Counted from the first letter of the stretch, positions 45,809 to 54,825 are shown. The stretch: DNA of 64,000 nt from Ligilactobacillus animalis KCTC 3501 = DSM 20602 (GCF_001434535.1 NZ_AYYW01000032.1:1-64000), one strand, 5' to 3'. Notes: generated by a model not told the origin, from the sequence alone. A program made the numbers and translations.

Positions 45809-45844
45809 ACAAAAAACTATGAGCCCTTAGAAACTCATAGTTTT
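45809..45844 (-). terminator. Terminator after the DUF924 gene
   Basis: AAAACTATGAG and CTCATAGTTTT form an 11-bp stem with a 10-nt loop and a T-run on the minus strand. Confidence 0.9.
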
Positions 45845-45847
45845 CTT

Positions 45848-46387
45848 CTAAAATGATGAATTTGGTTCCTTGAGAAAAGCTAACCCTTCAGCCGTTGACT
45901 CCCTTCCTAAGATCGCATTTCGATGCGGATAACGCTTGAATCGCTCTAAGATCGCTAGATGCCTTTTTTCAAATTCAAGATTCTTCTCTAATCCAGGGGT
46001 CGCAAAATAACGTAGTGCTGCTTGATGGATTGTTAGTGATTCTGAATGCATAAACGGCATATACATAAATGCTCGCCTGTCCAACTCTAACTCAGTATTA
46101 AATCCCTTTGCGATCGCCTCTTGGGCTAACACGAGCGCCATCCCATCATAAGCAAACGCACGTGGACTATCACGGTAAATATTACGCGAAAATTGATCTA
46201 AAATGATGATCTCGGCTAAACTTCCTGTAGCACTCTTCCGCCATGCTTGTAATTCTGCTTGCGTAGCTTGCCTATGTAGTTCACCAAACCGTTCTGCGAT
46301 CTGCTTGTCCAATACTAGATCTTTAGTGAACCACTGTTTTGGAGTCAATTCCTCAAACCAAAAATCTAATACTTTCTCAGCTTCCAT
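45848..46387 (-). CDS. DUF924 family protein
   Basis: This 179-residue helical protein matches DUF924: VLDFWFEELTPKQWFTKD at the start, LAEIIILDQFSRNIYR in the middle (about 57-72) and YMPFMHSESLTIHQAAL (about 108-124). The fold is TPR-like and the function unknown. It is monocistronic, between the ADP-ribosylglycohydrolase gene and lepA. Confidence 0.9.
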   Translation of the reverse strand: MEAEKVLDFWFEELTPKQWFTKDLVLDKQIAERFGELHRQATQAELQAWRKSATGSLAEIIILDQFSRNIYRDSPRAFAYDGMALVLAQEAIAKGFNTELELDRRAFMYMPFMHSESLTIHQAALRYFATPGLEKNLEFEKRHLAILERFKRYPHRNAILGRESTAEGLAFLKEPNSSF

Positions 46388-46432
46388 TTCTTACCTCCAA
46401 TGATCACTAATTTTTCTCCATTGTATCAAACA

Positions 46433-46468
46433 AAAAAATCTCCCCAAAGTTATATGCTTTGGGGAGAT
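46433..46468 (-). terminator. Terminator after lepA
   Basis: ATCTCCCCAAAG and CTTTGGGGAGAT form a 12-bp stem with a 7-nt loop and a T-run on the minus strand. Confidence 0.93.
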
Positions 46469-46475
46469 AATTAAA

Positions 46476-48305
46476 CTATTTGATCTCTTCGTCAGTTTTT
46501 AAGACAGCCATAAACGCATCTTGTGGAACAACTACACGTCCAACAGCTTTCATCCGTTTCTTACCACGTTTTTGCTTATCCAATAATTTTGCACGCCGGT
46601 CAGGGTCACCCGTATGGATCCGCGCCGTTACGTCTTTACGATAAGCCTTGATATTAGTCCGCGCAATGATCTTAGCTCCGATCGCTGCTTGGATCGGAAT
46701 TTCAAAGTTTTGACGTGGGATGATCGTCTTTAGCTTATCTGTAATGACCCGAGCCCGCTGTTGAGCAAATTGCCGGTGAGCGATAAAACTCAACGCATCG
46801 ACTTTATCGCCGTTCAACAAGATATCGATCTTGACTAGATCACTTGGACGGGTCCCATCGAGTTCATAGTCGAGCGAAGCATAACCACGAGTACTAGATT
46901 TTAATTTATCAAAGAAATCAAAGATGATCTCTGATAACGGCATTTCGTAGATGATATTGACCCGATAATCATCAAGGTAATCCATCGTGACAAAGTTCCC
47001 ACGCTTAGCTTGGCATAATTCCATCACTGCGCCAACATAATCACTTGGGACCATGATCTCAGCTTTAACATAAGGTTCATTGATCTGTTTGATCGTTGGA
47101 ACATCTGGCATTTCAGACGGATTAGACACACTCACATGTGAGCCATCTGTCAACTCAACATCATACGTTACAGATGGCGCTGTAGTGATCAAGTCCATTC
47201 CAAATTCACGTTCCAAACGTTCTTGGATAACATCCATGTGCAATAACCCTAAGAAACCACATCTAAATCCAAAGCCTAAAGCTTGTGAGGTCTCAGGTTC
47301 AAATTCTAGCGCTGCATCGTTTAACTTTAATTTTTCTAGTGCTTCACGCAGATCGTTATATTTAGCATTATCGGTCGGATAAAGCCCCGAATACACCATC
47401 GGGCTCATTTCACGATAACCCGCTAATGGTTTTTCAGTTGGATCATCAGCATGCGTTAAAGTATCACCAACACGTGTATCTTGAATATCCTTGATACTTG
47501 CAGTCAAATAACCTACATCCCCAGCCATCAAGAAATCGCGCTTGATCGGCTTAGGCGAGTTGACCCCGACTTCAATAACTTCATATTCCGCACCACTATT
47601 CATCAAGCGGACCTTATCACCAGGCTTGACAGTTCCATCAAAGACCCGCAAGCTCAACACAACGCCGCGGTAATCATCATAGACCGAATCAAAGATCAGC
47701 GCTTTTAATGGTGCTTTTAGATCTCCACTTGGCGCTGGAACTTTTTGAACGATCTCTTCTAGCATTTCTTCGATCCCGATCCCGTTTTTAGCTGAAGCCA
47801 AGACCGCTTCAGACGCATCTAAACCGATCACATCTTCGATCTCTTGGCGCACACGCTCTGGTTCAGCTGAAGGTAGATCGATCTTATTGATCACTGGTAC
47901 GATCTCAAGATCATCATCTAATGCTAAATAAACATTTGCCAAAGTTTGGGCTTCGATCCCTTGCGCTGCATCGACCACTAAAACAGCACCTTCACAAGCT
48001 GCCAATGAACGTGAAACTTCATATGAAAAGTCCACGTGCCCAGGTGTATCGATCAAGTGGAAAATATAAGTTTCTCCATCTTTTGCATGGTAATGAAGTT
48101 CTACCGCATTTAATTTGATCGTGATCCCACGTTCGCGCTCCAGATCCATCGAATCGAGCAACTGATCTTGCATTTCACGTTTTGAGACCGTATCAGTCAA
48201 TTCCAAAATGCGATCAGCTAAGGTCGATTTCCCATGGTCAATATGAGCAACGATCGAAAAATTCCGAATATGCTTTTGGCGCTCCGACATTTTTTCAAAA
48301 TCCAT
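46476..48305 (-). CDS. lepA: Elongation factor 4 (LepA)
   Basis: LepA/EF4 (609 residues) is a ribosome-associated GTPase affecting translation and 30S maturation. The G domain shows [14 protein letters not shown] (about 18-31), DTPGHVDF and NKIDLPSA. Domains II, III and V and the LepA-specific C-terminal domain follow ([18 protein letters not shown]). The ATG at 48305 is chosen: AGGAAG lies about 7 nt upstream and the usual [16 protein letters not shown] opening results. It is monocistronic with a clear promoter and terminator. Confidence 0.97.
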   Translation of the reverse strand: MDFEKMSERQKHIRNFSIVAHIDHGKSTLADRILELTDTVSKREMQDQLLDSMDLERERGITIKLNAVELHYHAKDGETYIFHLIDTPGHVDFSYEVSRSLAACEGAVLVVDAAQGIEAQTLANVYLALDDDLEIVPVINKIDLPSAEPERVRQEIEDVIGLDASEAVLASAKNGIGIEEMLEEIVQKVPAPSGDLKAPLKALIFDSVYDDYRGVVLSLRVFDGTVKPGDKVRLMNSGAEYEVIEVGVNSPKPIKRDFLMAGDVGYLTASIKDIQDTRVGDTLTHADDPTEKPLAGYREMSPMVYSGLYPTDNAKYNDLREALEKLKLNDAALEFEPETSQALGFGFRCGFLGLLHMDVIQERLEREFGMDLITTAPSVTYDVELTDGSHVSVSNPSEMPDVPTIKQINEPYVKAEIMVPSDYVGAVMELCQAKRGNFVTMDYLDDYRVNIIYEMPLSEIIFDFFDKLKSSTRGYASLDYELDGTRPSDLVKIDILLNGDKVDALSFIAHRQFAQQRARVITDKLKTIIPRQNFEIPIQAAIGAKIIARTNIKAYRKDVTARIHTGDPDRRAKLLDKQKRGKKRMKAVGRVVVPQDAFMAVLKTDEEIK

Positions 48306-48373
48306 TTCGCTCTTCCTACTTTCTAGTGGGGAAGGCAAGATCCTTCACCCAATTCAATACTCTCTAACTATCA

Positions 48374-48403
48374 ATTATAGCCTGTTTTACAGGTCAGCGT
48401 CAA
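48374..48403 (-). promoter_or_regulatory. lepA promoter
   Basis: TTGACG (-35, 48398-48403) and TATAAT (-10, 48374-48379) on the minus strand are 18 nt apart. The spacer holds a small CCTGT/ACAGG inverted repeat. Confidence 0.8.
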
Positions 48404-48410
48404 TTTTGCC

Positions 48411-48449
48411 AAAAAATAACTAGAGTATAGTTTTAGCTACACTCTAGTT
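48411..48449 (-). terminator. Terminator after the four-gene unknown cluster
   Basis: AACTAGAGTATAG and CTACACTCTAGTT pair with one mismatch around a 6-nt loop, then a T-run on the minus strand. It insulates the cluster from lepA. Confidence 0.9.
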
Positions 48450-48514
48450 ATTCGTGGTGGTTTTTTGCCTTATCCCATACTCAAATTCGATTTAATTTAG
48501 TCAAATTAAATCAT

Positions 48515-48976
48515 CTAACTTTTTCTCATATATAGATCCGCAAAACAGTTTTCGATCATTTCAGGTGAATACTTTAAATCTGTTAAACCAAACTTGATAA
48601 AAATATTCCAGGCCCGTACTAAATACTCATTTCGACGTTCTAAATGAGCTTTTAGGATCTGCTGTTGCAAAGTAAGATATACCGTTGCAACAGAACGCGA
48701 CCGCCATTTAGAAGCTAACTTTTCTTCTTGTTCTAGAGTTAGTAATAATAGATAGACCCATTTTTTTGTATTAGCAACACCTAAAAATGCAGCTAATGCT
48801 TTACAATATGCTTTTAAGCAAGTCGTTTCATCTGCTTGGCCTACCTTATTAAACAGTTCGGCCACTGCTATACTTAGCTCACTGTAAACGAGTTCATCTT
48901 TTTCACTAGTCAAATTTTGAAAAGTATTCTTTGTCTCGATCTGTCTTTGAATTTTAGCTAATTTTGTAATATCCAT
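48515..48976 (-). CDS. Unknown helical protein, cluster gene 4
   Basis: I do not recognise this 153-residue protein with confidence. It is all-helical and cytoplasmic. LVYSELSIAVAELFNKVG (about 30-47) and YSPEMIENCFADLYMRK at the end faintly recall all-alpha NTP pyrophosphohydrolases of the dUTPase-2/MazG type, but the E..E and E..D metal pattern is incomplete, so it would be inactive or divergent. It follows the 333-residue gene by 10 bp and ends the cluster. Base composition is like the host. Confidence 0.75.
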   Translation of the reverse strand: MDITKLAKIQRQIETKNTFQNLTSEKDELVYSELSIAVAELFNKVGQADETTCLKAYCKALAAFLGVANTKKWVYLLLLTLEQEEKLASKWRSRSVATVYLTLQQQILKAHLERRNEYLVRAWNIFIKFGLTDLKYSPEMIENCFADLYMRKS

Positions 48977-48986
48977 GCGTTAGTCC

Positions 48987-49988
48987 TTAAAAAAATCTCT
49001 CATCTGATTTGATAGCTAAGCTCGTCAAATTATCTAAATACCAATCCTTGATAAACTCATACTGATATAAAATATCGAACCAAGCTACTTTATGATCTTC
49101 ATCATGGACCTTAATGACCCAACTTGCATTGTTTAGATCGTCATGTTCTGCTTGCCTCAAAATAGAAACAACTACCTTATTCTTCAACTGCAAGACGGCA
49201 CGACCACTTTCACCAGCTACTAACATGTAACCTGCATCTGCACTGATGATGAAAAGTTTATCTAATGCCTCACGTGGCTCATCAGCTGAAGAGATCTGAT
49301 AACTTGCATTATTAGAAGCATCAAGTAGATTAAAATCAACATCAAAACCGTAATCTTCTTTAAAATACTTGCCGATTGCAACTAAATACTCTTCAAAACG
49401 TTTTACGGTCTTATAATCAAATTTTTCACTATAATCAACAACTAATAAATCAGTTAAAGCTTGACTATTGAAACGGATCAACTGGCGCTTAAAGTTGATG
49501 TAAAACAAACGCGCACCGGTACTTTTATCGACGTAATATGCGCCTTCACGCATATTCTCATCGATCTTGAAAGTAAAGTAGCCTTCCATATTTATTCCTG
49601 GAAATTCATGATAAAGCTCATTTTGATGATCACTGGATTGCAAAATAACTTGCTCGTTTTGATGAAGTTGCAATAAACGATTCAAAAAGATCAAGTAATA
49701 GTTAGCCCGACTGTATTGCTGCGGGAAGATCAAATATGCCGTATCCAAGCGATAATCAGTCAAAGTCATGACTGATTCTAGCAAAACGTTCTTGTCATCA
49801 GTATTGATCAACTCATCTAAAACTTCAGTAAAGTGGATCCCACGCTTAAGGCTTTCTTTTAATTGATCGTTATATGACATCAACCGCCCTGTTGTACTCA
49901 AAGAACCCGCATATGCACTGGTTTCTTCAGCATTATTCTCCCTAGTTGGTTGAAATGTTTCCGTTGGTTTTTCATATTCTTTCGTCAT
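48987..49988 (-). CDS. Unknown soluble protein, cluster gene 3
   Basis: This 333-residue protein has no family I recognise. The first 35 residues are acidic and probably disordered; a helical segment follows (about 36-80). From about 80 on it is mixed alpha/beta, with strands such as TAYLIFPQQY, GYFTFKIDENM, ARLFYINFKRQLIRF and a C-terminal ASWVIKVHDEDHKVAWFDILYQYEF. No signal or membrane helix is seen. It lies 10 bp from each neighbour, so the three last genes of the cluster are tightly packed. Confidence 0.8.
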   Translation of the reverse strand: MTKEYEKPTETFQPTRENNAEETSAYAGSLSTTGRLMSYNDQLKESLKRGIHFTEVLDELINTDDKNVLLESVMTLTDYRLDTAYLIFPQQYSRANYYLIFLNRLLQLHQNEQVILQSSDHQNELYHEFPGINMEGYFTFKIDENMREGAYYVDKSTGARLFYINFKRQLIRFNSQALTDLLVVDYSEKFDYKTVKRFEEYLVAIGKYFKEDYGFDVDFNLLDASNNASYQISSADEPREALDKLFIISADAGYMLVAGESGRAVLQLKNKVVVSILRQAEHDDLNNASWVIKVHDEDHKVAWFDILYQYEFIKDWYLDNLTSLAIKSDERFF

Positions 49989-49998
49989 TTTTGTTCAC

Positions 49999-50871
49999 CT
50001 ACTTTTGCTTAGCGATCAGATCTGCAATATAGTTGCGGTATAATGCGTCATTATGCGCTTCAAAGTTTTCAAAGCTACCAAATTTAGCTACGATACTTTG
50101 TTTCTCATAACCCATCAAAGTATCTTCCTTTGAAAGTGCTAAGACCTTTTCCTCATTTTCACGGATCTGACGGTAAGCATTCCCCGCTTTTTCATCCAGT
50201 TCAGATAGATAGGATAATTCATCGATCAATTTTTGCTTAGATTCCTTGAGTTTTGAAGTTTCCCAAGGCATCACCTTTTCTTGTGAAGTTCGTTTGATCT
50301 CTTGGCGAAGTTCATCCTTACGTTGATCACGCTCATTTTGACCATCGATCAATTCTTGTAACTCGTCTGATTGTTGCGATAAGAGCGCGATCTGGTCGCT
50401 ATTCAAACGTTTATTTTCACTTTCCAAAGCAAAAGCACGTGCTAATTTTTGATATTCAGTTTCATCAAAATTGAATTTGACGTTTAAGACATCTAACGTC
50501 CCAAATAGTCGTCTTCCCCACCAATTTCCAAAGAAAAATTGATACTGCCCGATCGCAGTTTCTTCAAAATAGAAAAATGGGTACATCTCACATAAATAAT
50601 CGATCAAGTTCTTACTCAAATAATCACTTATCTTAGCGTAACTATCACGTACAAGATGTTCATGGGTATCATCAACTTCAGCCCCATCTTGTTTTAAGAT
50701 CTCAGTTGCATAACGTTTACCATTGATCAGCTGGTATACCAAGCGATCATCTTGGTTTTGAACAGCTTTTTCAAAAGATTCTAGGTAGGCCACTTTATCT
50801 AAAAGTACCTTAGCCAAGCTTTTAGTTGCTTGTTTATGATCTGATAAACTAAGTTGATTTGGGTTAGCCAT
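49999..50871 (-). CDS. Unknown coiled-coil protein, cluster gene 2
   Basis: This 290-residue protein has a helical N-terminal half containing a tryptophan- and aromatic-rich patch (YPFFYFEETAIGQYQFFFGN, about 96-115). A long charged coiled coil follows (about 150-250: LSQQSDELQELIDGQNERDQ and the following). Such coiled coils are sometimes mislabelled as SbcC-like, but no Walker motifs exist. GAGGAG precedes the ATG. It is separated from gene 1 by 80 bp and from gene 3 by 10 bp. It could be a structural or adaptor subunit; this is inference. Confidence 0.8.
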   Translation of the reverse strand: MANPNQLSLSDHKQATKSLAKVLLDKVAYLESFEKAVQNQDDRLVYQLINGKRYATEILKQDGAEVDDTHEHLVRDSYAKISDYLSKNLIDYLCEMYPFFYFEETAIGQYQFFFGNWWGRRLFGTLDVLNVKFNFDETEYQKLARAFALESENKRLNSDQIALLSQQSDELQELIDGQNERDQRKDELRQEIKRTSQEKVMPWETSKLKESKQKLIDELSYLSELDEKAGNAYRQIRENEEKVLALSKEDTLMGYEKQSIVAKFGSFENFEAHNDALYRNYIADLIAKQK

Positions 50872-50951
50872 AAGTATCTCCTCTATTTCGTAATTGCCCA
50901 GTTGAGAGCAAGATGTTCATAGCTCTATTGTTACAAAAAAACTTAAAATTA

Positions 50952-51671
50952 TCAATTATCAAGGCTGAGTTCTTGCTTCATTATCTCATTTAACCTCTTC
51001 CTTAACAGCAATTGTTCCTCTAAATAAGCACCTGTTATTTTATCATTGGCTGTAACAGCTAATTTTTGTGGATGTAAAGCCATGATCTGCTGGCAGATCT
51101 GCTCATGATAGGCCCGAATCGGATCCTTATATCGTTTGTAATAACGATGTTGTTTTTTACTGAGCTGTCTAAAATAATTGAAACGCTGACCATTACTCAA
51201 TTTCAATAACTTATTTCCGCCAAAAAAGAGATCTAATCTAGCTAAATTAGCTTTATCTGGTGGAGTTTGTTCGATAAAGTAAATAAAGTAACGCCCTTTG
51301 CGTAGATAAACAATAAATCGTTGCTCAGGATCGATCTTTTGACTTACGATCACCCCTTGAACAAGCAAAAATTTCATTTTACCACTACAGATCCCCATAA
51401 AAAGTTCAGGAAAAAAAGGCTGATTTTTCAAAAAGATCTCTTCAAGTAAAATAAAAGTAGCCTCTAGCGTACACTCAAAAAATTCATTTGACGTATTTTG
51501 CGAACGATTGCGATATTTAGCACTCAATAATTTCTTACATTGTAAAAATGACATCTGATCACAATTAGCAATAAATTCTGCGATCACATTCATACTGAGC
51601 TCCAAATAACGGTCGATCACTACTTGGGCTGACTTGGCTAAAACGATCTCTTCACTATTTTCAAACTTCAT
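50952..51671 (-). CDS. Unknown protein, cluster gene 1
   Basis: The ATG at 51671 is chosen: AAAGGTGG lies about 7 nt upstream. The 239-residue protein is basic towards its C-terminus. It has a helical first part (about 10-80), a beta-rich middle (KFLLVQGVIVSQKI, RFIVYLRKGRYFIYFIEQ, about 100-135), then a basic helical region (YFRQLSKKQHRYYKRYKD). I recognise no domain. A nucleic-acid contact is possible from the basic patch but is only a guess. Its Shine-Dalgarno is one arm of a long hairpin. Confidence 0.75.
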   Translation of the reverse strand: MKFENSEEIVLAKSAQVVIDRYLELSMNVIAEFIANCDQMSFLQCKKLLSAKYRNRSQNTSNEFFECTLEATFILLEEIFLKNQPFFPELFMGICSGKMKFLLVQGVIVSQKIDPEQRFIVYLRKGRYFIYFIEQTPPDKANLARLDLFFGGNKLLKLSNGQRFNYFRQLSKKQHRYYKRYKDPIRAYHEQICQQIMALHPQKLAVTANDKITGAYLEEQLLLRKRLNEIMKQELSLDN

Positions 51672-51678
51672 ATAAATA

Positions 51679-51722
51679 ACCACCTTTCACTATCTATACT
51701 TTATAGATACGCAAAAGGTGGT
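51679..51722 (-). promoter_or_regulatory. Long hairpin enclosing the Shine-Dalgarno of cluster gene 1
   Basis: On the minus strand ACCACCTTT pairs with AAAGGTGGT (9 bp). Within it TATCTATA pairs with TATAGATA (8 bp) around a 3-nt loop. The downstream outer arm is the Shine-Dalgarno of the gene starting at 51671. It lies 10 bp after mvaS, so it could stop mvaS transcription or block translation of the next gene. Either role is inferred. Confidence 0.75.
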
Positions 51723-51731
51723 CATTATAAT

Positions 51732-52892
51732 TTATTTTTTCAAATATTGTCGTTTAAAATCTTTGACCCCAGCTAATACAAATTGGGCAGGATCTTTTGA
51801 AACATCAAGTTTTCGATCATGATCATCCTTTAAGATTGCAGAAAAGAGCTGTTCATATTCAGCAACACTAACTTCTGTCCGCATCTCTAACATTTCAGAA
51901 GTTTGATAAGTGAGGGCTTCTTTATAATTAGGTTGTAAGCGTCCTGAGAAAAACTCACCCTGGGCTCCAGAACCATAGCTAAACAAACCTAACCGATCTC
52001 CAGCTTTTAGTGTATCCGTGTTTTCTAAAAGAGATAACAAACTCAAATATAACGAACCAGTGTATAGATTACCAGTTGCCATATTATACTTGCGACTTGC
52101 TTCAAATTCATTGTAATAATGACTAGCTATCGTCGGATCGACACCTTCTAAGGCCTTACGTAGACCCTTTAACCCCTGTTTTGTGTATGGTAAATGGAAC
52201 AATAGCGCTGAAAAATCAGTTAACTTGAGCCCTGTCTTTGCTAGATAGTCTTGATAGACTTTCTCAAAAAATTCTAGATAAATATTAGCTGAATACTTGC
52301 CATCAACTTTAGCCTCGGTTTGAGAAAGCGGACGCCAAAAATCCATAATATCTTTAGCATAATATGCGCTTTCAGTCTCTAAGGCAACAAGCTTAGGATC
52401 TTTAGAGACTAACATTGCCACTGCGCCCCCACCTTGTGTCGGTTCACCTGGTGTTTTCAAGCCATAGCGGGCAATATCACTTCCGATCACTAGAGCTTTT
52501 TTATCTGGAGCTAAAGCAATATGCCCCTTAGCTAACTGTAAGCCAGCCGTTGCTGCATAACAAGCTTGTTTCAACTCGATCGTTCTGATCTCATGAGATA
52601 GACCCAACAATTCACTAACGTAAGCTGCAGCTGATTTGGAGTTATCTACCCCTGATTCCGTAGCAACTATCACTAGATCGATCGCTTCTTTATCTTCTAC
52701 CGTCAAGATCTTAGTCGCGGCATTAGCTGCCAAGGTCACTGCATCTTGTGTCGGTGGGATGACCGCCATTTTAGTCTGGCCGATCCCGATCAAATATTTA
52801 TTTGGATCCTCATTTCGTGCTTGAGCTAGTTTAGCCATATCTACATATAAATGTGACGTAAAAAAGCCGATCTTATCGATCCCAATTTTCAT
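51732..52892 (-). CDS. mvaS: Hydroxymethylglutaryl-CoA synthase
   Basis: MvaS (386 residues) condenses acetyl-CoA with acetoacetyl-CoA, the first committed mevalonate-pathway step to isoprenoids in lactobacilli. The catalytic cysteine lies in ELKQACYAATAGLQLA (about 103-118), with the catalytic histidine likely in LLFHLPYTKQG and a GSGAQGEF motif near the end. The ATG at 52892 gives the usual MKIGIDKIGFF start; an ATG two codons upstream is also possible. Its mevalonate partners are not in the window. Confidence 0.96.
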   Translation of the reverse strand: MKIGIDKIGFFTSHLYVDMAKLAQARNEDPNKYLIGIGQTKMAVIPPTQDAVTLAANAATKILTVEDKEAIDLVIVATESGVDNSKSAAAYVSELLGLSHEIRTIELKQACYAATAGLQLAKGHIALAPDKKALVIGSDIARYGLKTPGEPTQGGGAVAMLVSKDPKLVALETESAYYAKDIMDFWRPLSQTEAKVDGKYSANIYLEFFEKVYQDYLAKTGLKLTDFSALLFHLPYTKQGLKGLRKALEGVDPTIASHYYNEFEASRKYNMATGNLYTGSLYLSLLSLLENTDTLKAGDRLGLFSYGSGAQGEFFSGRLQPNYKEALTYQTSEMLEMRTEVSVAEYEQLFSAILKDDHDRKLDVSKDPAQFVLAGVKDFKRQYLKK

Positions 52893-52910
52893 TTTCATCG
52901 CACCTCTCAC

Positions 52911-53521
52911 TGCTGATTGTTCACTCTATAAGTTTAGCGAAGTTCTTATTTTTTAGCAAATTTCCTTATAATCCCTTGATAATGATCTTGATATCGGAAA
53001 ATGCTCCATTGATTTGATGATAGCGTACGTTTTAGTTTTAGAGCTATCTTATTTTGTATGGCTTCAAAGCCGGATACACAAAAAGACTAACCACAATTTT
53101 GACGATCGTAATTAGTATTCAACGAAATTAACTTTCCTAGTCCTTTTTCATTTACATAGGTTACACGTTTTTAAGTCCATTTACAACTGATCAGCAATCT
53201 ATCAGATGATCACGCCTGAAAGTAGCCTAACTATCTCAGGAAGCTACCCTATTGGCGAAATGTTAGAAAATGTGGGAATGAATACCTTATTACCGGGAAA
53301 ATGTTAGCAAAAAAGATAGTGAACTTCTTGAATTAGGGTCATAAAAAGATACTAAGTTACTCTTTATAGAAAAAAGCGTAATTAGCAGAATACTTGAATT
53401 TAAAGGATACTTTTAGATCAGATCTTCACCATGATATAATTGGGATATTAGCTGGGTATGATGGAATCAGAAAGGATCACATATCAGTCGAAGTTAATAT
53501 GATGAATCGGGGGAAAATTGA
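52911..53521. other. Gene-poor accessory stretch
   Basis: I see no intact gene here. It holds one 19-bp repeat copy (52946-52964) and a short open stretch at about 53199-53306 (ITPESSLTISGSYP, MLENVGMNTLLPG) that may be the remnant of a small gene. The sequence is AT-rich with many stops. Confidence 0.6.
52946..52964. repeat. 19-bp direct repeat, left copy
   Basis: TTATTTTTTAGCAAATTTC is repeated exactly at 54384-54402. The pair brackets the accessory stretch between mvaS and acyP. Confidence 0.75.
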
Positions 53522-53857
53522 ATGGATCCCATAAAATTAAAGTATATAGAGTATAAATACAAAATAAACCCTAGAACTTATGAGTGGCTGCTTAATGATG
53601 TTTCCATAACACATATGAATTCAGATGATAGATACGAGTTCATGAAATTTGATAGTAAAATTGAACAAACTCATACATTGAGACGAGATAAAGATGGACG
53701 TGTGGATATGGAAGGCAGTGTCTACTTTAACGATATAGAAGAGTTAGTGTTCGATAAAGCTACCGAAGAAGATAAAGAACATTTGAGAAAAAGAATTAAA
53801 GAAGAAATGGTCGTTTGCGATCCACCAGTTACTGGCTGGTGGGGTGTGTATGAGTAA
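53522..53857 (+). CDS. Orphan small protein, probably acquired
   Basis: This 111-residue acidic protein is unknown to me. It is soluble, with an aromatic N-terminus (LKYIEYKYKINPRTYEWLLN), a charged middle and a C-terminal PPVTGWWGVYE. A GGGGGAAAA stretch precedes the ATG. Codon use is A-rich and differs from neighbours (for example AGA for Arg), supporting transfer. It is the only intact gene in the patch between mvaS and acyP. It resembles small immunity-type proteins in size only. Confidence 0.6.
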   Translation: MDPIKLKYIEYKYKINPRTYEWLLNDVSITHMNSDDRYEFMKFDSKIEQTHTLRRDKDGRVDMEGSVYFNDIEELVFDKATEEDKEHLRKRIKEEMVVCDPPVTGWWGVYE

Positions 53858-54135
53858 ATAACAAACCAAGACATTCCGAAACTAGCCAAGTTATCATTAC
53901 AAATTTTTAGCGTGACAGTAACAATAACAACAGCCCTGCTAAGTCGTTATGATATAGAAAACAAGACAAGTAAGAGCCCAAGATAAGTGGGACAAAAAAC
54001 AAAGTATATAGCTACCGTTCCTACTCCCACAAGTTTATCAAGGAAATGGTAATACTTGACGATAGCGCAGAATCTAAGAAACTACTTGGCAGATCGTGAA
54101 AAAGAATTACAGCAATAACACCAATAGGGATGAAC

Positions 54136-54165
54136 CAGAGATACACTGGGACGTCTCTTTTTTAT
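54136..54165 (+). terminator. Orphan terminator in the accessory patch
   Basis: AGAGA and TCTCT arms around GATACACTGGGACG-type sequence are followed by TTTTTT. It probably belonged to the decayed gene just upstream. Confidence 0.6.
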
Positions 54166-54383
54166 TGTGATAACTAAATAGATTAGCTCCTACATAAAAA
54201 AACATCACAGCACAATCAGTCACTGGGATGCTACATGACTAAATAATTGTTAAAGTACTCATTAGCATTATAATATAGCTAAACAGTATGATCAAAAAGC
54301 CCCTTGGCGCCTGTAGATGATTCGAACTCTTTTTTACTGAAATTAGAGACCCTAGAATTTTAAAAATAGCCCTAGGACAATTA

Positions 54384-54402
54384 TTATTTTTTAGCAAATT
54401 TC
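54384..54402. repeat. 19-bp direct repeat, right copy
   Basis: Exact copy of 52946-52964. It overlaps the -35 region of acyP; TATAAT follows at 54413. Confidence 0.75.
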
Positions 54403-54453
54403 TCTCCTGTAGTATAATATAGCTAGAAATATCTTACGAAAGGAATGGGATAA

Positions 54454-54729
54454 ATGGCAGCAATCAGTTTAGAAGTATATGGTATCGTTCAAGGAGTTGG
54501 CTTTCGTTATATGACTAAGATCCTAGCTGATCAGATCGGAGTCACCGGTAAAGTTTTAAATAAAAATGATGGCTCTGTTTATATTGAAGCACAAGGTGAT
54601 CCTGAAAAGCTCTCTGCCTTTATCGAAGGCGTCAAAGCTTCACCTACCCCAGCAGGACGGGTTGATCGGGTCGTTCTCAAATCGATCCCGGAAAATAGCT
54701 ATACACGTTTTAGCGTAGCATATATGTAA
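54454..54729 (+). CDS. acyP: Acylphosphatase
   Basis: AcyP (91 residues) hydrolyses acyl phosphates. The catalytic residues are both visible: Arg18 in GIVQGVGFRYM and Asn36 in GKVLNKNDGSVYIE. The length and ending match the common bacterial form. AAAGGAATGGG precedes the ATG, and TATAAT lies about 40 bp upstream. It is followed by yidC on the same strand. Confidence 0.97.
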   Translation: MAAISLEVYGIVQGVGFRYMTKILADQIGVTGKVLNKNDGSVYIEAQGDPEKLSAFIEGVKASPTPAGRVDRVVLKSIPENSYTRFSVAYM

Positions 54730-54825
54730 TTACAACGGTTCTTATGGATTATACATTGAAATATCACTTTTTTTCCAGTATAGTTAATAACGATACCTTT
54801 ATTCATAAGTGAAAGGAATTGACCT

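Larger units (their letters stand above)
53858..54453. other. Gene-poor stretch with decayed coding traces
   Basis: No intact gene is visible. Around 54000-54120 two overlapping frames look coding-like (YSYRSYSHKFIKEMVILDD; NLRNYLADREKELQQ before a stop), as in a frameshifted old gene. A terminator, the right 19-bp repeat and the acyP promoter follow. Confidence 0.55.
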
